Positions 57,311-64,000 of a stretch of DNA of 64,000 nt are shown here, piece by piece; position 1 is the first letter of the stretch, and every line of letters begins with the position of its first letter. The translations under genes and the position numbers were made by a program. This DNA is from Alphaproteobacteria bacterium (GTDB lineage: Bacteria; Pseudomonadota; Alphaproteobacteria; UBA828), in assembly GCA_022826665.1 (NCBI GenBank), contig JAJDUK010000031.1:124001-188000 (forward strand). The letters are read 5' to 3'. Below the pieces are notes generated by a model. The model saw nothing but the letters and a program-made list of their open reading frames with translations, made no database searches and was not told where the DNA came from.

Positions 57311-58179
57311 CGCGCGGCCGCCTGCGCCGAGGCGCGCAGGTCGCGCAGCACCCGCGCGACGTAGATCGGCACGAGATGGGCGCGGTACTCGGCCGAGCCC
57401 CGGATGTCGTCGGGCGGATCGATGGCGCGGAGCGCGGCCCCGCCCGCCGCCGCGATGTCCGCGTCGTCGAGGCGGCTTCCTTCCAGCAACGCCATGCTGG
57501 CCTCGGCCAGAACCGGCGTGTCGTTGACCCCGCCGAGCCCGATGCGAAGCCCGCGCCAGCGGCCGTCGTCGGCCATCCGCCCGGTCGCCGCCACCGAGAG
57601 CACGCAGAAATCGTTGTGCCGGCGGCAGCACTCCCGAAAGGCGAAGTGCGGCGGATGCGGCGGCACGCGGACCTCCGTCAGCACCTCGTCGGGCGCGAGG
57701 GTGGCGGTGTAGGCGCCCTCGTAAAGGTCTTCCATCGCGATGGTGTGCGCGCCGGAAGGCCCGAGGACGCTGACCGTTGCGCCTAGAACCAGGCAGCCCA
57801 GCGGCATTTCGCCGGTCGGGTCGCCCTGAACCAGGCTGCCGCCGATTGTGCCGCGATTGCGCACCTGCCGGTCGCCGACGAAGGCCACCATCGCCTTGAG
57901 CAGCGGCAGCCGCTCCGCCACGAGCGGGGAGAATTCCAGTGTGGAATAGCGCACCAGCGCGCCGATCCGGGTCTCGTCGCCCTCTGCCGTGAGTTCCGCG
58001 AGGTCGGTGAGCCCGTTGATGTCGACCACCGCGTCCGGGCGCCAGAGCCGCATGTTCATCATCGGCATCAGGCTCTGGCCGCCGGCCAGGACGCGGGCGC
58101 CGCCGTCGTAGTCTTGCAGGTGGCGCACCGCTTCGGCGATGTCGCCCGGCCGGTGGTAGGCGAAGTCGGCGCTCTTCAC
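57307..58179 (-). CDS. Molybdenum hydroxylase FAD subunit (CoxM type)
   Basis: 290 residues. Flavin motifs VLAGGQSLMPMMNMR and RNRGTIGGSLVQGDPTGEM, then the C-terminal CO_deh_flav domain (about 175-285). Start GTG 58177-58179 overlaps the kinase-subunit stop (GTGA), so the Mo hydroxylase is translationally coupled to the split PEP-synthase-like pair. Confidence 0.92.
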   Translation of the reverse strand: MKSADFAYHRPGDIAEAVRHLQDYDGGARVLAGGQSLMPMMNMRLWRPDAVVDINGLTDLAELTAEGDETRIGALVRYSTLEFSPLVAERLPLLKAMVAFVGDRQVRNRGTIGGSLVQGDPTGEMPLGCLVLGATVSVLGPSGAHTIAMEDLYEGAYTATLAPDEVLTEVRVPPHPPHFAFRECCRRHNDFCVLSVAATGRMADDGRWRGLRIGLGGVNDTPVLAEASMALLEGSRLDDADIAAAGGAALRAIDPPDDIRGSAEYRAHLVPIYVARVLRDLRASAQAAAR

Positions 58180-59273
58180 GGCTCTCGCTGTCCGGGGCCC
58201 GCCGTCGCCACCCGGCCGCCCGACAGCCTGGCGAGCACATGCCCGACCGCACTCCGGCTCTCGGAGACGAGGCCGGCACTCTCCCGCTGGCTCCACACCG
58301 TTTCGGGCCGGACCTGGAGCACCCGCACTTCGCCGTCCGCGCCGATGGCCCATTCGATGTCCTGCGCTGCGCCGCGGTGCCCCTCGATCCGCTTGGCGAG
58401 CCGTGCCAGCGCGAGCGCCTCGGCGTCGTCGATGCAGGCCGTCTGTCCCCGCTCGGGCGCGAGCGGCATCAGGCACACCGCGTTGGCGGTGGGATCGAAG
58501 CGGTATTCCTCGGCTTGCGGCACGACGTCCCGCTTGACGATCTCCAGCGTCACCTTGTCGACGGTGAAGCGGCTCGGCGTCACGTCGCCCTTCACCACGC
58601 CCTCGCCGAGACCCCAGCAGGCCTCCATGACGATCTTGGAGCGATCGCCGTTGAGCGGATCGAGGGTGAACATGACGCCGGCGGCGCGCGCCTCCACCAT
58701 CTGCTGGATGCCGACGCAGATGCCGTCGCCGCCCGCGGCCGCCGCTTCGCCGCCGCCCGCCCGGTAGGAGAGCGCCGCGTCGCCGAACATGCTGGCCCAG
58801 CATGACCGGACATGCCGCAGCACGGCATCGGCGCCCGCGATCCAGAGATAGGTGTCGTACTGGCCCGCGAAGCTCGCATCAGCGAGGTCCTCGGCCTCAC
58901 CGCTGGAGCGCACCGCCACCGGCACGCCGGCCCGGCCCGTCCTCTCCTCAAGCGCAGCGTAGTTGCGCCGGATTGCCGTCTCCAGCGTGCCCGGCATCGG
59001 GGTCGCGCCGATGGCGTCGGTCAGCCGCGCCCGCGCGCTGCCGATCTCCGCGAGCGCAGAGCGGCGGGCGGCCTCCCTCACGAACGCGGCCTTGTCGTCG
59101 AGGCCCGCGTGGGCCATGAAGACGCGATAGGCCGTTGTGGTCACGCCGAACCCCACAGGGACAGCGAAGCCGGCCGCCGTCATCTCGGCGAGGCTCGCGA
59201 ACTTGCCCCCGAGCAGCGGGTTTCCCGGCGCGCCTTCCTGATCCAGCCACAGAATGTGGGGATCGTCGCTCAC
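58176..59273 (-). CDS. PEP synthase/PPDK N-terminal ATP-binding domain as a separate subunit
   Basis: 365 residues comprising only the ATP-grasp nucleotide-binding half of PEP synthase/pyruvate phosphate dikinase: GGKFASLAEMTAAGF, PVAVRSSGEAEDLADASFAG, GVMFTLDPLNGD, and QDIEWAIGADGEVRVLQVRPE at the end. The phospho-histidine domain is on the neighbouring gene. The arrangement matches phenylphosphate synthase subunit 2 (about 40 kDa) of Thauera, which activates phenol with ATP. Start GTG 59271-59273 overlaps the partner stop (GTGA). Confidence 0.88.
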   Translation of the reverse strand: MSDDPHILWLDQEGAPGNPLLGGKFASLAEMTAAGFAVPVGFGVTTTAYRVFMAHAGLDDKAAFVREAARRSALAEIGSARARLTDAIGATPMPGTLETAIRRNYAALEERTGRAGVPVAVRSSGEAEDLADASFAGQYDTYLWIAGADAVLRHVRSCWASMFGDAALSYRAGGGEAAAAGGDGICVGIQQMVEARAAGVMFTLDPLNGDRSKIVMEACWGLGEGVVKGDVTPSRFTVDKVTLEIVKRDVVPQAEEYRFDPTANAVCLMPLAPERGQTACIDDAEALALARLAKRIEGHRGAAQDIEWAIGADGEVRVLQVRPETVWSQRESAGLVSESRSAVGHVLARLSGGRVATAGPGQREP

Positions 59274-61156
59274 GGCGCGGCTCGCTCCAGAACTGTGACC
59301 GTGCCTTCGTTGCCGTCCACCTCGACGCGGTCGCCGGTGCGGATCGTCGCCGTCGCGAAGCCCACGCCGACCACCGCCGGCAGCCCGTATTCGCGCGAGA
59401 TGATCGCGGTGTGGGCCATCATGCCGCCCACGTCGGAGACCGCCGCGCCGATACGGCCGAAGACCGTCGCCCAACTCGGCGCCGTGATCCGGCACACCAG
59501 GATCTCGCCCTCGCTGACGCTGTAGAGGTCTTCGGTGCGGGTGATCACGCGGGCCGGCCCGGTCACCTTGCCGGCGGACGCGGGCACGCCGCGCAGGACA
59601 TCGCCGGCAGCGGTGGGATCGACGCCGAGCCACTCCTCGATCGTCTTTTCGGTGATGCCCCAGAGCATGATGGTGATGGGCTCGGTGACGACATCCGGCG
59701 GGGTTCCCAGCGCGGGTGGCGGCGTCCACTTGCAGAGCGAATCCCGGATGCGCCGGCGCCGCTGGACGATGGGCCGCCAGTAGACCTCACCGCGCGGCGG
59801 CGTGCCCGTGGCCCAGCCGATCAACAGGTCGTAGAGCGCGTCGTAGACCTCGTGGCGATGCAGGTAGAAGAGGTCCTCGCGGTCGTCGAGGAAGCCGTGC
59901 GCGACGAAGACATCCGCAAGCTCCCGCACCTTCGACCAGAAGATCGTGTGGTGCCAGTGTTCGACGTAGAAGTTGTGGTCCTCGACGTAGGGAAAGACCT
60001 TGCAGGTGAGCGCGAGCAGGCCGTCGAAGGCCTCGCGGTCCCGATCGGTGGGCAGCAGCGCGCGGTACTCCGCCGTCACCCGCTGGCGCTCCGCCAGCAG
60101 CCGCTCGAGCGGGCGGCGGATGTCCTCGCCCCGCCCTAACGCCTCGACGTAGCCCCGCAGCGCGATGAACGGCAGCCGCAGGTCGTCGATCCAGACCGGG
60201 TCCGAATGGTCGTAGCCGACGCCCGTGGAGAAGTGGAACCAGGGCTCCTTCGCCGCCTCGAAGGCCTCCAGCCATTCGGCCCCGCCGTCTGCCTCCGCCA
60301 TGGCGGCCAGTAGCGCGTCCGGGTCGTCGTGTTGCAGGACGACGCCGGCGAGGTTCTGCTCGACCGCCAGTTCGGCCAGCTCGCGGACCTTGTCGTCCGG
60401 CCGCAGCAGCAGGTTGTCGATGCCGCAGACAATTTGAGTCAGCGTCCGATCCGTGATGCCGGGGAACGCCTGCTGGCAGAACTCGCGGAAGGTCAGGTAG
60501 GCGCCGTAGCCGAGGTTCAGCATCTCGAAATGGTAGGAGCCCATCTCGAGCATGTTCTCGATCAACCGGTTGTAGGCGCTGAGCAGGTCGTGGGAGGAGT
60601 AGACGCCGCGATGGCCGAAGACGTTCTCTTCCGGCTCCAGCTCCGGCAGCGGGCGGAACTCGATCTCGTTCAGGCGGGCGATGCAGTCTTTCGCCTTCTC
60701 CGCCCAGTTGCCGTAAATCTCGTCCCAGTTCTCGAAGTAGTGGCCGGCGCGGCGGGTGAAATGCTCGTTCCGCGCCGCGATCTGCTCGGGGTCGGTGACG
60801 CTGTTGGGGCTGACGTAGATGTAGCCGTTCACCAGCCGCTGATCGATGCCCATGGCGACCGGAATCGGCCAGACCCGGCTCGCCATCTGGCTGGCCGCGA
60901 CCCACCAGTTCTCGGTCATGATGGTGTCGAAAGGGTAGAGTGGCTCCGGGTTGTGCATCCCGTCGAAGAACCAGAACTTTCCCTCCTCCATCGCGCGACG
61001 CTCGTCGCTGATCAGGCAGTAATAGGGATATAGCTCCTCCCAGCCCTCGGCGCCGTCGGGCGTGGGCAGTTCGAACGGGCTCGGGAAGCCCCGGTTGGGG
61101 GGCGGCGTCGCCGCGGCCTCCGGGCCTGTCCCGGCGCTCTCGGGTGTATCACTCAT
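59270..61156 (-). CDS. PEP synthase-like phospho-histidine subunit
   Basis: 628 residues. The C-terminal 100 residues are a PEP-utilising mobile domain with the phosphorylatable His in VGGMMAHTAI (H582) and YGLPAVVGV; the N-terminal 500 residues are a distinct helical region with NWWVAASQMASRVWPIPVA and VGYDHSDPVWIDDLRLP. No pyruvate-binding TIM barrel is present. Size and architecture resemble phenylphosphate synthase subunit 1 (about 70 kDa). With the ATP-grasp partner it would transfer the beta-phosphoryl group of ATP to an unknown hydroxylated or amide substrate. Start ATG 61154-61156; ribosome site weak. Confidence 0.85.
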   Translation of the reverse strand: MSDTPESAGTGPEAAATPPPNRGFPSPFELPTPDGAEGWEELYPYYCLISDERRAMEEGKFWFFDGMHNPEPLYPFDTIMTENWWVAASQMASRVWPIPVAMGIDQRLVNGYIYVSPNSVTDPEQIAARNEHFTRRAGHYFENWDEIYGNWAEKAKDCIARLNEIEFRPLPELEPEENVFGHRGVYSSHDLLSAYNRLIENMLEMGSYHFEMLNLGYGAYLTFREFCQQAFPGITDRTLTQIVCGIDNLLLRPDDKVRELAELAVEQNLAGVVLQHDDPDALLAAMAEADGGAEWLEAFEAAKEPWFHFSTGVGYDHSDPVWIDDLRLPFIALRGYVEALGRGEDIRRPLERLLAERQRVTAEYRALLPTDRDREAFDGLLALTCKVFPYVEDHNFYVEHWHHTIFWSKVRELADVFVAHGFLDDREDLFYLHRHEVYDALYDLLIGWATGTPPRGEVYWRPIVQRRRRIRDSLCKWTPPPALGTPPDVVTEPITIMLWGITEKTIEEWLGVDPTAAGDVLRGVPASAGKVTGPARVITRTEDLYSVSEGEILVCRITAPSWATVFGRIGAAVSDVGGMMAHTAIISREYGLPAVVGVGFATATIRTGDRVEVDGNEGTVTVLERAAP

Positions 61157-61249
61157 GCGTGGCACTTCGCGCGTCCTGCCGCCCGGCATCATGCCATGCT
61201 TGTGCCCGGCGGCTCACGACCATAGGGCGAGGCGGATCGAGCGGGGGCG

Positions 61250-62179
61250 CTACTCGGCGGCGGCCGCGGCCTCCTGCGGCTCCCACTCGGGGATGCGGCC
61301 GTCGTAGTAGGGCATCTGCTCGACCCGCGGCGTCCACGAGCCGTCGTCGATGCACTGGCGCACGTGGCGCGCGATCTCGTCCATGGTCGCGAACCAGACA
61401 CCGCCCTTCTGCTGCAGCGCCTCGATCCACGCCGCCACGCGGCGCATCCGCGCGAGCCTGCCCGACACGAAGGGGTGCCAGACGGTGATCAGCACGCCGC
61501 CGTTTTCGTACATCGCCTCGAACTCGGAATCGAAGACCCGCATGGCCTCGTCCGGCGACTTGATGGTCATGGTGTAGTGGAAGTCGAGGCTGTGCATGTA
61601 GTGCGGCCAGTCGTCCATGCCCCAGTGAGAGGGCAGGCAGATGACCTCGCCCTTGGGCGTGTTCAGCAGGTAGGGCACGTCGTCGCCCATCAGGCTCGCG
61701 TCGTAGAGCATGCCGCGCTCGGCGAGCAGCGTCGGCGAATGCTTGGAGGCATTGTAGAGCGGCGCGCGCCAGCCGCGCGGCACCCGGCCGGTCATGCGCT
61801 TGATCACGTCGATCTGCCGGTCGAGCCAGTACTCCTGGCGGTCGCGGGATTCGTCGTTGGGGTTCTCGTGGAGGTAGCCGTGGGCCGCGATCTCGTGCCC
61901 ACCCTCCAGGATCGCATCCACCAGATGCGGATAACGCTCCATGCACCAGGCCGGATAGAAGAAGGTCTGCTTGATGCCGTAGTGCGCGTAGACCTTCAGG
62001 ATCCGCGGGATCGCCACCTCGTCGTACTTCAGGAACGAGTTGGCCGAGAGCATGTTCTCGGCCTTGTCGGGGAAATCGAGGTGCAGGATGCTGTCGGTGT
62101 CGATGTCGAAGGTGATGGCCACGGCGCAGCGCGCGCCGTCCGGCCACGGCACCGGATTCTCGATCAGCTTGAGCGTCAT
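61250..62179 (-). CDS. Polysaccharide-deacetylase-fold hydrolase (CE4, PuuE/HpPgdA-like)
   Basis: 309 residues of the NodB/CE4 superfamily in the subgroup that acts on small cyclic amides or ureides as well as glycans. AITFDIDTDS gives the catalytic Asp, HEIAAHGYLHE the metal His pair, GWRAPLYNAS the Arg, and VWHPFVSGR the late His. There is no signal peptide, so a cytoplasmic deacylase or ring-opening amidohydrolase (allantoinase PuuE is a relative) is more likely than peptidoglycan deacetylation. ATG 62177-62179 follows GAGGAGGGAA. First gene of the second Cox operon, divergent from the Lrp regulator. Confidence 0.9.
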   Translation of the reverse strand: MTLKLIENPVPWPDGARCAVAITFDIDTDSILHLDFPDKAENMLSANSFLKYDEVAIPRILKVYAHYGIKQTFFYPAWCMERYPHLVDAILEGGHEIAAHGYLHENPNDESRDRQEYWLDRQIDVIKRMTGRVPRGWRAPLYNASKHSPTLLAERGMLYDASLMGDDVPYLLNTPKGEVICLPSHWGMDDWPHYMHSLDFHYTMTIKSPDEAMRVFDSEFEAMYENGGVLITVWHPFVSGRLARMRRVAAWIEALQQKGGVWFATMDEIARHVRQCIDDGSWTPRVEQMPYYDGRIPEWEPQEAAAAAE

Positions 62180-62251
62180 CGCTTCCCTCCTCGCGGCAGC
62201 CTTTGCGGCGACCTTACACGCGGTATAGGGCAAATCCAAGGATTCGAAATT

Positions 62252-62300
62252 CGTGAATTCACGGGCCTACATTGACGGATTTCCAGGCTATTGCTAGACT
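62252..62300 (+). promoter_or_regulatory. Divergent control region: palindrome and predicted promoter
   Basis: A perfect 12-bp palindrome CGTGAATTCACG (62252-62263), just after GATTCGAAATTCG, is followed by TTGACG (62272-62277) and TAGACT (62295-62300) with 17-nt spacing, which fit the promoter of the Lrp gene. The palindrome sits where a regulator could control both directions; Lrp/AsnC autoregulation is the simplest idea. Confidence 0.55.
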
Positions 62301-62368
62301 GCCGTGAGGATTTCGGTGGACTTGGACGCTCTGGGAGCCGGAATCCGCTGACCGCACGAGAGGTTGGC

Positions 62369-63022
62369 ATGAGCGCCTCGAAACCATCCTCGCAGGCGAA
62401 GGGGAACAGCCGGGAGCCTCGGCTTCGCGCGCTGGCGGAGGGCGAGCCCGCGCCGGTCATGGGGCTGCGCCAGGTGGGGATGGCGGACCTGCAGGGCGAT
62501 GCGGTCGCCCCTGCCTCGATCCCCCATATCGAGGGGCTCAACCGGGAGATCGTCGCCCTGCTGCAGGAGGACGGTCGGATGCCCTTCTCCAGCATTGCGC
62601 GCACGCTGGGCGTCTCGGAAGGGACCGTGCGCTCCCGCGTCGGCCAGATGCACAAGGCCAACCTGATCCACTTCATTACGGTGGTGAACCCGCTGGCGCT
62701 GGGCTACACGGCCTGGTCGATGCTCGGCATCAAGGTCGCCCGCGGCGCCAGCGCCCATGAGGTGGCGTCCCACTTCCGCGATCGGCCGGAGGTCGTCTAT
62801 GTCATGCGTGTCGCCGCGCGCTACGACCTGCTGGCCGAGGTGGTGTGCGGCTCGCCCGACGAGTTGCGCGAATTCCTCGATGACCATTGCTACGGCTCGG
62901 ACGACATCGCCCAGGTCGAGCCGATGATGGGGCTGGGCCTCTACAAGAGCCTGTTCAAGTGGGACAAGCCGCTCGGCGCCGGCGATGGCCGCGGCAAGTC
63001 GGCCGGGCGCAGCAGCCGGTAG
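62369..63022 (+). CDS. Lrp/AsnC-family transcriptional regulator
   Basis: 217 residues. After a 60-residue poorly conserved N-terminal extension, an AsnC helix-turn-helix (LNREIVALLQEDGRMPFSSI, ARTLGVSEGTVRSRVGQM) is followed by the RAM/ligand domain (VVNPLALGYTAWSMLGIKV, YVMRVAARYDLLAEVVC). The extension is unusual, since typical Lrp proteins begin at the HTH. It is divergent from the CE4-Cox operon and 38 nt upstream of the RidA gene, so likely regulates both. ATG 62369 follows GAGAGG. Confidence 0.9.
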   Translation: MSASKPSSQAKGNSREPRLRALAEGEPAPVMGLRQVGMADLQGDAVAPASIPHIEGLNREIVALLQEDGRMPFSSIARTLGVSEGTVRSRVGQMHKANLIHFITVVNPLALGYTAWSMLGIKVARGASAHEVASHFRDRPEVVYVMRVAARYDLLAEVVCGSPDELREFLDDHCYGSDDIAQVEPMMGLGLYKSLFKWDKPLGAGDGRGKSAGRSSR

Positions 63023-63060
63023 CGGCCAACGCATAAAAAGAAAGGGGAGACCAACCGCCA

Positions 63061-64000
63061 TGAGCAAGCGCCGCATCATGCCTGCCGGACACTGGGACTG
63101 GAGCATGCCGATCACGCTCTCCCAGGGCTGGCGGCTGGGCGACCTGGTCGTGGTCGGCGGCCAGATTTCGGCGGACGCAAAGGGCCGCACGGTCGGCGGC
63201 GACATCGAGACCCAGACCCGCAACATCATGGAGTTCATCGGCCGCGTGCTGCGCGAGTCGGGCGCCGACTTCGGCGATGTGGTGAAGCAGAACGTCTACT
63301 ACGTGGTCGATGACGAGAGCCCGCCGGCGGACGAGATCGTGCGGCGCATCGACGCGGTACAGGCCGAGTATTTTGCGGCGCCGGGCCCGGTCACGACCGA
63401 GACGCCGGTCTCCGGCCTCGCCTACGAGGGGCTGTTGCTGGAGATCGACGCCTTTGCCGTGGTGGGCGCGGACAAGCGCCCGCTCATGCCCGAGGGCCAC
63501 TGGTCGCGTGGCAACGGCATCGCCTGCGTCCAGGGCTGGCAGGCAGGCGACTGGGTCTTCGTCGGCGGCCAGCGCTCGCTCAACGGCGACGGCTCGCTCA
63601 GGGATGCCGGCGACATTGGGGCGCAGACCCGTAATTGCTTCAACGGCATGGCTGGCGTCCTTGCCGAGGCCGGCGCCTCGATGAACGACCTCTTGCGCCT
63701 CAACACCTACTACCGGCACGAGACCGCGGGCGCCGACGTGACCGCGTTCTGGGAGGCGCTGACCCGCGTGCGCATGGAGCACCTGCCGAACCCGGGGCCC
63801 GCCGGCACGGGGCTCAGGGTCAAGGATTTCTCCCATCCGGGCGAGCTGATTCAGATCGAAGGCGTCGCCCATCTCGGCCGGGAGCGCCGGCGCATCATGC
63901 CGGCGGGCCACTGGGACTGGAGCATGCCGGTGCCGTTCTCCCAAGGCTGGCGGGTTGGCAACGTCGTTTTCGCGGGCGGCCAGATCTCCGCCGATCAGAA
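63061..64000 (+). CDS. Tandem RidA-domain protein, truncated by the window
   Basis: 313 codons are visible and the frame is open at the edge. Two RidA/YjgF-like domains follow each other (about 10-135: DLVVVGGQISAD, GDIETQTRNIMEFIGRVL, NVYYVVDD; about 145-270: DWVFVGGQRSLN, GDIGAQTRNCFNGMAGVL, NTYYRHET), and then RRIMPAGHWDWSMP recurs at residue 279, starting a third domain identical at its start to the first. The repeat unit is about 274 residues. RidA proteins deaminate reactive enamines/imines; a multi-domain tandem is unusual. ATG 63061 follows GGGGAG. Confidence 0.9.

Overview
The window is GC-rich chromosomal DNA from a bacterium that looks alphaproteobacterial, probably Rhodospirillales-like. 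The evidence is an Irr-type Fur regulator, a long RpoD with an acidic insert, a crotonyl-CoA carboxylase/reductase, a CE4 deacetylase/Cox-type gene style common in that class, and the class-typical GTCATGCCCGG hairpin repeat. I cannot assign a genus. No rRNA, tRNA or CRISPR array was found.

1-19.3 kb is core housekeeping. On the minus strand lie lepA (cut by the window edge), the classical thrS-infC-rpmI-rplT-pheS-pheT block, greA and carAB. On the plus strand follow yqeY, dnaG and rpoD (a macromolecular-synthesis operon), then a DMT-family exporter. infC appears to start with AUA. A decayed acuI-like gene and a repeat element sit between thrS and greA.

19.3-36.9 kb is accessory metabolism in small units: a Sel1/peptidoglycan-binding lipo-periplasmic protein, an amidase, a bis-MGD molybdoenzyme, a TbpB-barrel-like lipoprotein, an irr-rubrerythrin pair with a palindromic operator, an overlapping 2OG-oxygenase/serine-hydrolase pair, an orphan CoxL-type molybdenum hydroxylase subunit, threonine dehydratase, an orphan Mu gp27-like gene, and a divergent pair made of an M29/NicX-like metalloenzyme and a ThDP enzyme. 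Dispersed repeats and a duplicated gene end around an orphan Phd-type antitoxin mark past insertions.

37-51 kb is a twelve-gene collinear minus-strand run: hyuA-hyuB (ATP-dependent hydantoinase), an SDR, a three-subunit molybdenum hydroxylase, an IclR regulator, a pyruvoyl-dependent histidine decarboxylase, and a PotABC-PotF polyamine-type ABC importer. Most junctions overlap by 4 nt or are within 30 nt. The combination suggests an imidazole/amine pathway (import, decarboxylation, ring hydroxylation, hydantoin ring opening). A pyruvoyl histidine decarboxylase here is unexpected. A ccr gene just upstream carries a sequence matching the hyuA upstream palindrome.

52.6-53.3 kb is mobile-element debris: a 264-bp element with inverted-repeat ends (one end also occurs alone near 20.2 kb) beside an IS3 orfA remnant.

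53.3-64 kb is a second minus-strand operon: CE4 deacetylase, two proteins that together make up a split PEP-synthase/phenylphosphate-synthase-like kinase, CoxM, CoxG, CoxS, CoxL and an HD-like protein, nearly all joined by 4-nt overlaps. Divergently transcribed are an Lrp/AsnC regulator and a tandem-repeat RidA protein running off the window. This also looks like an uncharacterised heterocycle-degradation system.
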